DNA of 64,000 bases from Larkinella sp051857545. GTDB taxonomy: Bacteria > Bacteroidota > Bacteroidia > Cytophagales > Spirosomataceae. The stretch lies in contig NZ_JBPZHB010000003.1 of NCBI RefSeq assembly GCF_051857545.1, forward strand, positions 372,001-436,000, in the 5' to 3' direction. Below, piece by piece: positions 27,428-35,733 of this stretch (position 1 is its first letter; each line of letters starts with the position of its first letter). Both the position numbers and the translations under genes were made by a program. Below the pieces are notes generated by a model, which had not been told where the DNA came from, searched no databases, and was given only the letters and a program-made list of their open reading frames with translations.

Positions 27428-27465
27428 GATTGATACAGAAAATGTTGTTTCTCAGAAATGAGGTG

Positions 27466-27497
27466 CAAATATAGGAGTTTTTGTTTGAAAAAAGAAA
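27466..27497 (-). promoter_or_regulatory. Candidate Bacteroidetes promoter for rplU-rpmA
   Basis: On the minus strand a TATATTTG (27466-27473) matches the -7 consensus TAnnTTTG, with TTTC (27494-27497) 20 bases upstream near the -33 consensus TTTG. A start site about 7 bases downstream would leave a leader of some 30 bases before the ATG of rplU. Confidence 0.5.
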
Positions 27498-27706
27498 CCA
27501 GAACCTTCTATTCGCCAGAAATGTTAAATTAACAGGAAACGCACTGGTTATTTGTTGGTTAGCACGAATTTTGTGTAGCGTTTTCGGGTTAAACGGCTCG
27601 CGTAACGTAGGAGGGGCTGGCCGTCGGTTACCTGGCCGAAAGGGTGTATGGGTTCGGCATTGTATCGTCCTACGGAGAAGATTATTCCGACTTTAACTCG
27701 ATTCGT

Positions 27707-28336
27707 ATGAAAGCATGGATAAGCCTGCTTGCTGTGTTGATGATTGCGGCAGCAGCCACGTTTGCTCCGGCACCTCCTTTTGCCGGAGAGAAAGTATATG
27801 CCATTGGCGACGCCGTCGTGGATTTTAAGCTAAAAAATGTCGATGGTCGACTGGTTTCACTAAGCGATTATAAAAATGGGAGAGGGGTCATTCTGGTCTT
27901 TACGTCCAACCACTGCCCGTTTTCGAAAGCCTACGAAGAGCGCGTGATGGCGCTGGACCGAAAATACGCCGTGGCCGGTTTTCCGGTGATTGCCATTCAA
28001 CCCAACGACCCGGGGGCCTACAGCGAGGATTCGTTTGAGAACATGAAAATCCGAGCGCAGGAAAAAAATTATTCATTCCCGTATTTGTCGGACGAAAGCC
28101 AGACCGTAGCCCACGCTTTTGGCGCCACCCGCACACCCGAAGCATTCATCCTGAAACGTGTTGGCGACCGGTTTACGGTCGAGTATACCGGCTCCATCGA
28201 CGACAGTCCGCAGATTCCCTCGGGCGTGCGTCGGCGATATGTGGAGGACGCCGTCAATAACCTGCTGCTGGGCCGCCCCGTTGTTCTGACCACCACCAAA
28301 GCCATCGGCTGCGCCATCAAGTGGAAAAGCATTTGA
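27707..28336 (+). CDS. Exported redoxin (AhpC/TSA-like thioredoxin-fold protein)
   Basis: A 209-residue protein with a signal peptide and a thioredoxin-fold domain of the redoxin/AhpC-TSA type: VYAIGDAVVDFKLKNVDGRLVSLSDYKNGRGVILVFTSNHCPFSKAYEERV, then a late PEAFIL segment with the cis-Pro typical of this fold. The active site is CPFS, with one Cys only, like many Bacteroidetes members that work as peroxidases or methylglyoxal/TlpA-like relatives; a second Cys (AIGCAIKW) lies near the C-terminus and could be the resolving residue. The ATG at 27707 (MKAWISLL) starts the signal peptide. Confidence 0.85.
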   Translation: MKAWISLLAVLMIAAAATFAPAPPFAGEKVYAIGDAVVDFKLKNVDGRLVSLSDYKNGRGVILVFTSNHCPFSKAYEERVMALDRKYAVAGFPVIAIQPNDPGAYSEDSFENMKIRAQEKNYSFPYLSDESQTVAHAFGATRTPEAFILKRVGDRFTVEYTGSIDDSPQIPSGVRRRYVEDAVNNLLLGRPVVLTTTKAIGCAIKWKSI

Positions 28337-28430
28337 GGAGTGGAGAATGAAGAGTTAAGAGTTAAGAGTTAAAAATTAAAAGTACTTTACGCGTCAGCCT
28401 ACTTTTAACTCTTAACTCTTCATTCCTTTT
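28337..28430. repeat. Intergenic palindrome P3 (GCGTCAGCC core)
   Basis: The right arm (28400-28425) is complementary to the left arm starting at 28345, but the left arm contains about 12 extra bases of the same word (GAGTTAAAAATT). The loop holds CGCGTCAGCC. It follows the redoxin stop directly. The asymmetric extra words show that the arms can grow or shrink in word units. Confidence 0.88.
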
Positions 28431-28481
28431 GGCACTGCTTTTGACAAGGGCTGATTACAAACCAATCAATCAGTAAATCGT

Positions 28482-28997
28482 ATGAAAAAGGTGATCATGA
28501 CGTTCAAACAGATTCGTATGTTGGCCGGGGCTGCTTTCCTCGTGGCTTCGTTATCGCTGACGTCTTGTCAGAATGACGGGAAAAATGAATCCCGCACCGA
28601 AGATGCCATGGAAAAAACGGGTGAGGCCGTAGAGGCCGATGCCGAAGAAGCCGGTGATAAAATGGAAGCCAAAGGCGAAGAAGCGGCTGCCGATTTTCGG
28701 GAGGAACGCGACAAAGTAGTGGCTGATATTAAGGAAGAACAACGGGATCTGGATGCCCGTATCGATAAGTTAAAGGCTGATATGGAGCGCGAAGGGGCGG
28801 AAGCCAAGGCGAAATCCAAAGAAAAACTGGCCGAACTGGAAGAAGACCGGAAGGAACTGGGCCAGGATCTGGAAAACGCTCAGAACGCCACCGCAGCCGC
28901 CTGGAAAGATGTGAAAAAAGGGTTTAAGGAAGCGGGCAAAAGCATCGGCGATGCGTTTGACAAAGCCGGTGAAAAACTCGATAACGACAACAACTAA
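28482..28997 (+). CDS. Charged coiled-coil lipoprotein
   Basis: A 171-residue protein with a lipobox SLTSC (Cys29). The mature part is almost entirely Glu/Lys/Ala-rich helix (about residues 40-165) with heptad-like spacing, for example REERDKVVADIKEEQRDLDARIDKLKADMERE, which predicts a long coiled coil. There is no catalytic motif. Similar proteins are often seen among stress-inducible lipoproteins of Bacteroidetes; the role is not known. It has its own terminator. Confidence 0.78.
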   Translation: MKKVIMTFKQIRMLAGAAFLVASLSLTSCQNDGKNESRTEDAMEKTGEAVEADAEEAGDKMEAKGEEAAADFREERDKVVADIKEEQRDLDARIDKLKADMEREGAEAKAKSKEKLAELEEDRKELGQDLENAQNATAAAWKDVKKGFKEAGKSIGDAFDKAGEKLDNDNN

Positions 28998-29015
28998 TTT
29001 CAGTTAGGTAAGTAG

Positions 29016-29054
29016 AAAAGCCGCTCCAACCGCGCTGGTTGGGGCGGCTTTTTT
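29016..29054 (+). terminator. Rho-independent terminator
   Basis: Arms AAAAGCCGC (29016-29024) and GCGGCTTTT with an inner CCAACC/GGTTGG pairing and a following T run. It lies downstream of the coiled-coil lipoprotein gene. Confidence 0.85.
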
Positions 29055-29222
29055 GTGGAAAAATGTACACAGAGTGTTGGCGTAAATGAACAGTGTCCGG
29101 GAAAAAAGCGTTGGGGATTTGGTGGTTTTGGAAACCTGACAACTATTTTTTTTCAGGTCTTCAAAAAAAATACCTGGTGACAACCAGCGATCCGGTAGAC
29201 GTATTTAACCCTCATAAGCCCT

Positions 29223-29918
29223 TTGATTGTAACGTTCACTTTGCTGCGGTATCCGGCGCGAAGCTGGTATCCGGCTTTTGCCAACATGGGCCGGTGGGTC
29301 ATGCAGCCTTTTCGGGCGGAAGGGCTGCAGTTTCAGAAAATGATGGGTTGTGGACGAAACTTCGGCCTGATTCCGGACTTATCGGCCTACGTTTTTCTCG
29401 GCGTCTGGACGGACGAAAAAGCCGCCCGCTTGTTCTTTGAGTCAGACCGCTGGAAAACGCTCTGCAACAGTACGAAGGAGGTGGGAACCCTGTATATGAA
29501 CCCGTTGCGGTCACACGGCGCGTGGGATGGACAAAATCCGTTTGAAGTGCCGGAGCCCTCGCGTTCGACCGGTTTTCCGGTGGCCGTGCTGACGCGTGCC
29601 ACACTTCGGCTGGCGGCTTTACCCGATTTCTGGCGGCACATTCCGCAGGCCCGCCAACGCCTGAAAGCCCACACGAATGATCTGCTTCTGGCCATTGGCG
29701 TCGGTGAAAAACCGTTTACGCAACAATGCACGATCAGCGTCTGGAAGGACGAGAAAACCATCGATCAGTTTGCCTACCGGCAGAGCGGGCACAAAGAGGT
29801 GGTTCGGCTGACGCGCGAACGGCGGTGGTATTCGGAGGAACTGTTTGCCCGGTTTGCCGTCGTCGGAAGCGAAGGGACTTTTTCCGGGAAACCGCTCCTG
29901 CCGGAAACCGCTCTATAA
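29223..29918 (+). CDS. Spheroidene monooxygenase (CrtA)-like protein
   Basis: A 231-residue protein of the CrtA-like family: FTLLRYPARSWYPAFANMGRWVMQPFRAEGLQFQKMMGCGRNFGLIPDLSAYVFLGVWTDEKAARLFF, a run typical of these haem or monooxygenase-like proteins, then VAVLTRATLR and TISVWKDEKTIDQFAYRQSGHKEVVRLTRERRWYSEELFARF. No ATG fits: the frame is open from 29199 and the best start is the TTG at 29223. CrtA oxidises carotenoids in phototrophs; in non-phototrophic Bacteroidetes the homologues are of unknown substrate. It overlaps the end of the convergent YjjG-like gene by six bases. Confidence 0.72.
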   Translation: MIVTFTLLRYPARSWYPAFANMGRWVMQPFRAEGLQFQKMMGCGRNFGLIPDLSAYVFLGVWTDEKAARLFFESDRWKTLCNSTKEVGTLYMNPLRSHGAWDGQNPFEVPEPSRSTGFPVAVLTRATLRLAALPDFWRHIPQARQRLKAHTNDLLLAIGVGEKPFTQQCTISVWKDEKTIDQFAYRQSGHKEVVRLTRERRWYSEELFARFAVVGSEGTFSGKPLLPETAL

Positions 29919-30605
29919 GATCGTCATCAATTCTTTCAGGTGCTGGATTTCGTAAGTTGGTGCAACTCCTTCGATGGGCAGGCTGGCGGTGTTGTAATAG
30001 ACCACGTCCATGCCCGCGTTCAGGGCTCCGCACACGTCGGCTTCGTAATTATCGCCAATCATCAGGCTTTCACCGAGCGAAGCGCCCGACACATTCAGCG
30101 CAAACTCGAAAATGCGTGGCTCCGGCTTTTTGGCTTCAGCTTTCTGAATGGTCACAATGTGCTGGAAGTAGTCGGTCAGGCCCGAACTGGCCATCTTCAA
30201 AGCCTGAATTTCGTCGAAACCGTTGGTGATGACGTGTAACTGATAGCGCTCTTTGAGGTAGTCCAGCACATCGACGGCCGATTCCATCAGGTGCGGTTTG
30301 CGGGGTAGCAGTTGCAGATAGGCCTCGTTCATCTGGTCACAAACGGAATGATCCGAAACGCCGACGGCATCCATAACCATCCGAAACCGGTATTTCCGAA
30401 TGTCGGTATGCGTCAGCCGGTTGTTGTAAAAGTCGGACCAGAGCTGGTTGTTGATGGCAATAAAGTGGCGGTTAAACTCGTCGGCGGAGGCAATACCGGC
30501 CTCTGAGAGCCGGAATGTCTCATACAATTCAAAAATCGATTCCGTTGAGTTCCGGTCAAAATCCCAGAGGGTATGATCGAGGTCGAAAAAAAGATGTTTA
30601 TACAT
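29913..30605 (-). CDS. YjjG-like HAD family pyrimidine 5'-nucleotidase
   Basis: A 230-residue HAD hydrolase: motif I FFDLDHTLWDF (Asp8, Asp10), a helical cap, motif II VITNGF, motif III Lys in AEAKKPEPRIF and motif IV MIGDNYEADVCGALNAGM. The DLDHTLWDF and ITNG patterns fit the YjjG/TIGR02254 group, which removes phosphate from odd pyrimidine nucleotides. It belongs to a minus-strand run with the ferredoxin upstream, separated by palindrome P8. Confidence 0.9.
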   Translation of the reverse strand: MYKHLFFDLDHTLWDFDRNSTESIFELYETFRLSEAGIASADEFNRHFIAINNQLWSDFYNNRLTHTDIRKYRFRMVMDAVGVSDHSVCDQMNEAYLQLLPRKPHLMESAVDVLDYLKERYQLHVITNGFDEIQALKMASSGLTDYFQHIVTIQKAEAKKPEPRIFEFALNVSGASLGESLMIGDNYEADVCGALNAGMDVVYYNTASLPIEGVAPTYEIQHLKELMTIL

Positions 30606-30617
30606 GGCTGAGAAAGT

Positions 30618-30664
30618 CAGGGGTCAGAACGTACCACCGCCCGGCCGGTACGTTCTGACCCCTG
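30618..30664. repeat. Intergenic palindrome P8
   Basis: Perfect 18-base arms CAGGGGTCAGAACGTACC (30618-30635) and its complement (30647-30664) around an 11-base GC-rich loop, between two minus-strand genes. There is no T run, so it is not a classical terminator. Confidence 0.9.
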
Positions 30665-30669
30665 AACTC

Positions 30670-30975
30670 TTAAAACGGGAGCACCAGTCGCTCCACCGGT
30701 TGATCATTGACGAGGTGGCTTTCTACAATTTCTTCGACGTCCGAAAGTTGTACATTGCCGTAATACGTTCCTTCCGGATACACCACCATCGACGGCCCCA
30801 GGGCGCAGGTGTCGAGGCAACCGGCGCGTTGGGCGCGGATATCAATTTGTAAACCGCGTTGTTTCAAGGCCTCCTTGAACGCATCGACGAGCGCCAGGCC
30901 GTGGGCTTCTCCGCAGCTTTTTTTGGGGGCTGGTTTTTGATTGGCACAAATAAAAACGTGTTTCTTAAATTTCAT
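30670..30975 (-). CDS. Thioredoxin-like [2Fe-2S] ferredoxin
   Basis: A 101-residue protein with four Cys in the pattern of thioredoxin-like ferredoxins (HoxF/NuoE-type): Cys10 and Cys21 in HVFICANQKPAPKKSCGEAH, then Cys53 and Cys57 in RAGCLDTCALGPSMVVYPEGTYYGNV. It probably carries electrons in the cytoplasm; partners are not evident from the neighbourhood. Confidence 0.9.
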   Translation of the reverse strand: MKFKKHVFICANQKPAPKKSCGEAHGLALVDAFKEALKQRGLQIDIRAQRAGCLDTCALGPSMVVYPEGTYYGNVQLSDVEEIVESHLVNDQPVERLVLPF

Positions 30976-31381
30976 GAGAATGGATTCAATCGCACCGATG
31001 GCGAATTTCGTATATGAGTAAGAATTACAAAGTTCTGTTAAAAATCTCAGGAGTGCTACCCGAATTGTAAGGAAAGAATTTCGGCCGGTTTAAACCCTTT
31101 GGCATCATTTTGGGTCTATCCAGGTAGTTGGTTAAAAAAATACAAATGAATCATTGAATAAGGCAGAAATGTATAAATGATCAGGAATTAAAGTTTTTTT
31201 TACAATTCACACAATAAAGTGTTGTATTTTGACTGATTAGTATGAAAATAATTTTTCCGCCTATTGCAAAGTACAATGAAAATATTTTACTTTGAGACAA
31301 CCAATCAGATCTTTCACTAAAAATCCCAACGCTCACACACTATCGATACAAAGCTCTACGTTACCTAACTGATTACTGAAA
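30976..31381. other. AT-rich intergenic region between divergent genes
   Basis: No gene or RNA is supported. It must contain promoters for the ferredoxin (minus) and the sigma factor (plus). The stretch 31130-31300 is strongly AT-rich. Confidence 0.5.
31264..31294 (+). promoter_or_regulatory. Candidate Bacteroidetes promoter for the ECF sigma factor
   Basis: TTG at 31264-31266 is followed after 20 bases by TTACTTTG (31287-31294), which differs from the -7 consensus TAnnTTTG at one position. A start near 31301 leaves an 80-base leader to the ATG at 31382. Confidence 0.4.
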
Positions 31382-31981
31382 ATGGACAAATTGCAGGTTA
31401 GCGACAGTGAGCTTATATCCCTGTACATCCGCGGTAGTGAAAAAGCCTTCGAAAAACTGGTTCAGCGCCACAAATCGAAAGTTTATACCACGATTTATCT
31501 GATTGTAAAGGACCAGTACGTTGCCGAAGACTTAATGCAGGACACCTTTATCAAGGCCGTTGAAACATTAAAATCCGGTAAGTACAACGAAGAGGGTAAA
31601 TTTTTGCCCTGGATTATTCGGATCGCTCACAACCTGGCTATCGACTTTTTTAGGAAAGAAAAACGCTACCCCAATGTAGTGTTTGAAGATGGTAGTAATG
31701 TGTTTAATACGCTGGAATTTGCCGAAGACTCCATCGAGTCGGTGCAGATTCGGCAGGAAACACATGAACATCTGCGTGAGCTGATTCAACGGCTGCCCGA
31801 GCAGCAACGTCAGGTTCTGATTATGCGGCATTACGAGGAAATGAGTTTCCAGGAAATCGCCGATGCAACCGGAGTCAGTATCAATACGGCATTGGGGAGA
31901 ATGCGTTATGCTTTAATTAATTTGCGTAAGCAGTTAAGCAAACGTTCCCCATACTATGATACAAATTTTTACCAACGATGA
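31382..31981 (+). CDS. ECF-type RNA polymerase sigma factor
   Basis: A 199-residue sigma-70 family protein of the ECF group. Region 2 is seen in YVAEDLMQDTFIKAVETLKSGKYNEEGKFLPWIIRIAHNLAIDFFRKEKRYP (about residues 42-95) and region 4 in LIQRLPEQQRQVLIMRHYEEMSFQEIADATGVSINTALGRMRYALINLRKQL (about 133-185). It directs transcription of a special regulon. The next gene overlaps its 3' end by 26 bases, in the place where an anti-sigma gene is often found. Confidence 0.92.
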   Translation: MDKLQVSDSELISLYIRGSEKAFEKLVQRHKSKVYTTIYLIVKDQYVAEDLMQDTFIKAVETLKSGKYNEEGKFLPWIIRIAHNLAIDFFRKEKRYPNVVFEDGSNVFNTLEFAEDSIESVQIRQETHEHLRELIQRLPEQQRQVLIMRHYEEMSFQEIADATGVSINTALGRMRYALINLRKQLSKRSPYYDTNFYQR

Positions 31982-32192
31982 CGTAATCCGGTATGTCTAC
32001 GAAGAGACTTCCACCGAGGAAAACCTCTTGATCGAAGACGCCCTCATGGCAGAGCCGGAATTGATGAGCTTCTATTTAGATACGCTCGAAATCAAGTGTT
32101 TGATGAACAAAATCGAACGCAAGCCGGCCGAACGCACCGTTCAAAATATCCTGAATTATTCGAGAAATTACGCGGCAAACCCGTCAGCCTGA
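31956..32192 (+). CDS. Small protein overlapping the sigma factor gene
   Basis: A 78-residue acidic protein (MIQIFTNDDVIRYVYEETSTEENLLIEDALMAEPELMSFYLDTLEIKCLMNKIERKPAERTVQNIL...). It has no membrane segment and no zinc-finger CxxC, so it is not a standard anti-sigma factor, but its helical, acidic N-terminus and its position, starting inside the sigma gene, suggest coupled translation and a partner or regulator role. The function is inferred from context only. Confidence 0.72.
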   Translation: MIQIFTNDDVIRYVYEETSTEENLLIEDALMAEPELMSFYLDTLEIKCLMNKIERKPAERTVQNILNYSRNYAANPSA

Positions 32193-32213
32193 TCCCGTTA
32201 GGCTGACGGGTTT
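32177..32213 (+). terminator. Terminator of the sigma factor operon
   Basis: Arms AAACCCGTCAGCC (32177-32189) and GGCTGACGGGTTT (32201-32213) with an 11-base loop. The stem begins inside the last codons of the small gene (stop at 32190-32192), and a T-rich stretch follows. Confidence 0.85.
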
Positions 32214-32220
32214 CTGTTTT

Positions 32221-32319
32221 CTCTGATTACCCCTGATAATCTCTGATCCACTCTGTGTAATAATTTTTAAAGTTGTTACACAGAGGTGATCAGAGGAAAT
32301 CAGAGTTGATCAGAGGGAG
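32221..32319. repeat. Intergenic word palindrome P9 (CTCTGAT words)
   Basis: The left half contains CTCTGAT or close variants at 10-base intervals, the right half ATCAGAG at similar intervals. The inner stem CTCTGTGTAA (32251-32260) pairs with TTACACAGAG (32276-32285) around a 15-base AT-rich loop. It lies between the sigma operon and nth and ends 13 bases before the nth start. Confidence 0.85.
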
Positions 32320-32332
32320 TTATCTTTGCTGT

Positions 32333-32986
32333 ATGCTAAAGAAAGAACGGTTTCGCTATTTTCTCGATTACTTCATTACCCATTTCCCGGAACCGGAGAC
32401 CGAATTGCATTACCGCAATCCGTATGAATTGCTGGTGGCGGTTATTTTGTCCGCCCAATGCACCGATAAACGGATCAATCAGGTGACACCGAAGCTGTTC
32501 GAACGGTTTCCTGAACCGGAATCGCTCGCGGCAGCGTCGGTCGATGAGGTGTTTGGTTACATTCGGAGTGTTTCCTATCCGAACAACAAGGCGAAGCACC
32601 TGGTGGGCATGGCAAAAGTGTTGACGGAGGAGTTTGGATCGGAAGTCCCGGCGAAAGTGGACGACCTGCAGAAAATGCCGGGGGTGGGTCGAAAAACCGC
32701 TCACGTCATTGCGTCCCTCATTTTTAATCAGCCGACGATGGCGGTCGATACCCACGTCTTCCGCGTGTCGCACCGGCTGGGATTGGTGCCTAAAACCGCT
32801 ACGACGCCCCTGGCGGTTGAGCTGGCTTTGGTGAAATACATCCCGAAAGAATACGTCCCCAAGGCCCACCACTGGCTGATTTTGCACGGACGGTACGTGT
32901 GCGTCGCCCGATCACCGAAATGTTCGGAATGCGCCCTGACGCATTTTTGTCAATACTTCGAAAAATTGATGGGAACACGGATTTAG
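32333..32986 (+). CDS. nth: Endonuclease III
   Basis: DNA glycosylase/AP lyase for oxidised pyrimidines. The 217-residue product has the helix-hairpin-helix LQKMPGVGRKTAHVIAS with the catalytic Lys, the catalytic Asp in AVDTHVFRVSHRLGL, and the [4Fe-4S] cluster pattern C-x6-C-x2-C-x5-C (CVARSPKCSECALTHFC) near the C-terminus. The ATG at 32333 (MLKKERF) is chosen; an upstream start at 32273 would lie inside palindrome P9. The last codons and stop lie in palindrome P10. Confidence 0.95.
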   Translation: MLKKERFRYFLDYFITHFPEPETELHYRNPYELLVAVILSAQCTDKRINQVTPKLFERFPEPESLAAASVDEVFGYIRSVSYPNNKAKHLVGMAKVLTEEFGSEVPAKVDDLQKMPGVGRKTAHVIASLIFNQPTMAVDTHVFRVSHRLGLVPKTATTPLAVELALVKYIPKEYVPKAHHWLILHGRYVCVARSPKCSECALTHFCQYFEKLMGTRI

Positions 32987-33054
32987 CGGATTGAACGGAT
33001 AAAAAACAGATAAATCATTTTTAATCCGCTCCATCCGTTCAATCCACGTTCCCA
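32971..33054. repeat. Intergenic word palindrome P10
   Basis: GGGAAC(AC)GGATTTAGCGGATTGAACGGAT-type words on the left (32971-33000) face their complements on the right (33022-33053, ending ACGTTCCC). The words CGGAT and GGATTGAA appear in a different order in the two arms, so pairing is good but imperfect. It covers the last five codons and stop of nth and ends shortly before the ndk stop. Confidence 0.8.
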
Positions 33055-33061
33055 TTAGCAA

Positions 33062-33481
33062 TTAGAACTGCTCGATACCTGCAAAGAAGAAATCGCCCTC
33101 GATTTTCGCGTTATCGTCGGAGTCCGAGCCATGAATGGCGTTGGCTTCGATCGACTTGGCAAACCGTTTCCGGATGGTTCCTTCTTCGGCCTGGGCCGGG
33201 TTGGTGGCACCAATCAGCTTGCGGAAATCAGCCACGGCATTGTCTTTTTCCAGAATCATCGGAATGATGGCTCCGGACGACATATAGGCGCACAGGTCGT
33301 TGTAAAAAGGGCGTTCGCTGTGAACGGCGTAAAACTGTCCGGCCCGCTCTTTCGTCAGCAGGGCTTTCTTTACGGCTACAATCCGAAATCCGGCTTCTTC
33401 GATCATTTGAATGATTGCACCGGAATTCCCCTCCGCCACGGCGTCGGGTTTAATCATCGTGAACGTACGGTTGGTCGTCAT
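33062..33481 (-). CDS. ndk: Nucleoside diphosphate kinase
   Basis: Transfers phosphate between nucleoside di- and triphosphates through a phospho-His. The 139-residue product starts TNRTFTMIKPDAVAEGNSGAII and contains the active-site block NAIHGSDSDDNAKIEGDFFF with the catalytic His, then ends GIEQF. The ATG at 33481 gives the conserved family start; the longer open frame to 33679 is not supported. Divergent from the NrnA-like gene, 109 bases between starts. Confidence 0.96.
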   Translation of the reverse strand: MTTNRTFTMIKPDAVAEGNSGAIIQMIEEAGFRIVAVKKALLTKERAGQFYAVHSERPFYNDLCAYMSSGAIIPMILEKDNAVADFRKLIGATNPAQAEEGTIRKRFAKSIEANAIHGSDSDDNAKIEGDFFFAGIEQF

Positions 33482-33590
33482 CAGGGAGTGAAACAAAATA
33501 TTATTTGGCTCCAAAGGTATAAAGATTAGAGAACAATTCTTCGTAATTTTGCGAATTGATACCTGCCCGTTCACCCGGGGTAATTCATAA

Positions 33591-34607
33591 ATGCAAGACT
33601 TCGACGCTATCCGTACGCTGATTGACCAGCCCCAGACGGTGCTGATTACCACCCACCTAAACCCCGATGCCGATGCCATGGGCTCGTCGCTGGGCCTGGC
33701 GGGTTATCTGAAAAAACGGAACCACCATGTTACGGTGATCACACCGACCGATTATCCCGAAAACCTGTACTGGTTGAGCGGTAACGACGACGTGCTGGTA
33801 TTTGACGAAAAGAAACGGGTCGAAATCAGTCAACTGTTCGAACAGGCCGACGTTATTTTTTGCCTGGATTTCTCAGCGCTCAACCGCATTCGGGATCTGG
33901 AACCAATGGTGCGGCAGTCGCGCGCCAAAAAGGTGATGATCGATCATCACCTGGAACCGGAGTCATTTGCCGATTTTGCCTATTGGGATACCAAAGCCGC
34001 AGCAACCGCTCAGCTTGTGTTTCAACTGATCGACCGGTTTGGCGATAAAAAACTCGTCGATGTGGGGATGGCCGAATGCCTTTATGCCGGTATTATGACC
34101 GATACGGGCTCGTTCCGGCACGCCAGCACCACGGGTGACGTGCATCGGGTGGTTGCCGAATTAATCGATATCGGCATTGAAGTGAGTCCCATCCACCGCC
34201 GGATTTACGACAACGTTTCGCTCGACAAACTGCGGTTTACGGGTTATGCGTTATCAGAAAAGCTGGTGGTTTTGCCGGAATACCGGTTTGCCTACATCAC
34301 CATTACCGATGCGGAACTGAAGCGGTTCCGGTCGAAAATGGGCGATACGGAAGGTCTGGTGAATCAGGCGCTGGCGGTCGAAGGCGTCATTATGGCGGCC
34401 ATTCTGATCGATCGGGGAGACGAGGTGAAAATGTCGTTCCGGTCGGTGGGTGATTTTTCGGTGCGTGACCTGGCCAGCCAGCATTTCAGCGGGGGCGGAC
34501 ATAAAAATGCCGCCGGTGGCCGGACAACGCTGACGCTCAAGGAAACAGAACAAAAACTACTGAGTGTATTGCCCGCGTATCAGGAGCAATTGCTGGAGTC
34601 GGTTTGA
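33591..34607 (+). CDS. nrnA: DHH family phosphoesterase (NrnA-like oligoribonuclease/pAp phosphatase)
   Basis: A 338-residue DHH-DHHA1 protein. Metal-binding motifs are TTHLNPDADAMGSSLGLA (residues 20-37), IFCLDFSALNRI and the DHH signature MIDHHLEPES; the C-terminal DHHA1 domain carries the substrate-binding FSGGGHKNAAGG. Such enzymes degrade nanoRNA and dephosphorylate 3'-phosphoadenosine 5'-phosphate. It is followed directly by palindrome P4. The gene symbol is by family resemblance. Confidence 0.92.
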   Translation: MQDFDAIRTLIDQPQTVLITTHLNPDADAMGSSLGLAGYLKKRNHHVTVITPTDYPENLYWLSGNDDVLVFDEKKRVEISQLFEQADVIFCLDFSALNRIRDLEPMVRQSRAKKVMIDHHLEPESFADFAYWDTKAAATAQLVFQLIDRFGDKKLVDVGMAECLYAGIMTDTGSFRHASTTGDVHRVVAELIDIGIEVSPIHRRIYDNVSLDKLRFTGYALSEKLVVLPEYRFAYITITDAELKRFRSKMGDTEGLVNQALAVEGVIMAAILIDRGDEVKMSFRSVGDFSVRDLASQHFSGGGHKNAAGGRTTLTLKETEQKLLSVLPAYQEQLLESV

Positions 34608-34707
34608 GATAGGTTCACGGTTTTCCGTATTCGGTTTACGGTGGCTGGCGTGAGAATACGAATGCGTCAGCCACCGTAAACCGAATACGGAAAACCGTGA
34701 ACCATAT
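34608..34707. repeat. Intergenic palindrome P4 (GCGTCAGCC core, CGGTTTTCC arms)
   Basis: Perfect 36-base arms (34612-34647 and 34668-34703) around the 20-base loop GCGTGAGAATACGAATGCGT. The arm is made of GGTTTAC/GGTTTTCC-type words that have no similarity to the AGAGTTAA arms of P1, P2, P3 and P5, yet the core GTGGCTG...GCGTCAGCCAC is shared. It follows the nrnA stop. Confidence 0.92.
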
Positions 34708-34799
34708 ACTATTTTTGTCAACTAAACCAAGTTCCGTTTGTGGTGTGTAGTTAACCACAAATTCTAAAACCAAACTACGAACTACAAACACTAAATTTC

Positions 34800-35714
34800 A
34801 TGACTATCAAAACCGTTAGTAAACTCTCTCTGCTGGTCGTGGTACTGGCTTCCTGCGACAACAACCGGGTGCAAGTAACCGAAACCGGCTTGAAGTACAA
34901 GTTTCACGAAGATGTTGAAGATACGCGTAAAGCGAAAGTCGGCGACGTGATGACCTTTAATTTAACGGTCAAAAACAGTAAGGATTCGACGCTGGGCAGC
35001 AGCTATCAGAACGGGGCGCCCGTGAAACAGCCGTTGCAGGCATCGACATTCAAAGGCAGCCTCGAAGAAGGGCTTGCTCTGTTGAGCAAAGGCGACAGTG
35101 CTACCATTTATGTCAGCGCCGATTCGATTGCCGGCCGGTCGCAGCAACCCCTGCCGCCGTTTATTCCCAAAGGCTCCGACATTGCCTATACCATCAAAGT
35201 GATTGATATCCAGTCGATGGAAGAATTCCAGAAAGCGCAAGTATCGCTTCGGGAAAAGCAGAAAGGCACCGACGACAAAACCATTGCCGATTACGTAGCC
35301 AAGAACAAACTGGCCGGGCAGAAAACCGCATCCGGTTTGTATGTCGTCATTACGCAACCGGGAACGGGCGCAAACCCGGGCTCGGGTGACGTCGTGAAAG
35401 TAAAATACACCGGGAAACTGATGAACGGAAAAGTGTTCGACAGCTCCGACAAAAATCCGCAGACGCAGGCCGGTATTGACTTTCCGCTGGGTCAGGGTGC
35501 CGTTATTCCGGGCTGGGATGAAGGGGTTCGTCAATTGAAAAAAGGAGGCAAAGGAACGTTGATTATTCCGTCGGGCCTGGCCTACGGCATAGAAGGCGCA
35601 CCGGGTGCCATTCCGCCAAACTCCGTGATCATGTTCGATGTGGAACTGATCGATATTAAAAAAGGAGCCGCCCCGACCCCGCAGATGCCCCAAATGCCGC
35701 AGGGCGGACGGTAA
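34800..35714 (+). CDS. FKBP-type peptidyl-prolyl isomerase lipoprotein
   Basis: A 304-residue lipoprotein (lipobox VLASC, Cys19) with two FKBP-like domains. The N-terminal one (about 25-140) is divergent; the C-terminal one (about 180-292) is canonical: GDVVKVKYTGKLMNGKVFDSSDKNP, GQGAVIPGWDEGVRQLKKGGKGTLIIPSGLAYGIEGAPGAIPPNSVIMFDVELIDI. It assists folding of exported proteins by proline isomerisation. A second FKBP lipoprotein follows after a terminator, so the two look like paralogues that arose by duplication. Confidence 0.92.
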   Translation: MTIKTVSKLSLLVVVLASCDNNRVQVTETGLKYKFHEDVEDTRKAKVGDVMTFNLTVKNSKDSTLGSSYQNGAPVKQPLQASTFKGSLEEGLALLSKGDSATIYVSADSIAGRSQQPLPPFIPKGSDIAYTIKVIDIQSMEEFQKAQVSLREKQKGTDDKTIADYVAKNKLAGQKTASGLYVVITQPGTGANPGSGDVVKVKYTGKLMNGKVFDSSDKNPQTQAGIDFPLGQGAVIPGWDEGVRQLKKGGKGTLIIPSGLAYGIEGAPGAIPPNSVIMFDVELIDIKKGAAPTPQMPQMPQGGR

Positions 35715-35733
35715 TCAATACCCGAAATCTGTG

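Noticed and set aside
29093..29440. 115-codon frame overlapping the CrtA-like gene
   Set aside because: The alternative frame has no family pattern, whereas the frame starting at 29223 matches CrtA-like proteins throughout.
30618..30664. Rho-independent terminator
   Set aside because: The hairpin is perfect but no T run follows on either strand, so it is listed as a palindrome.
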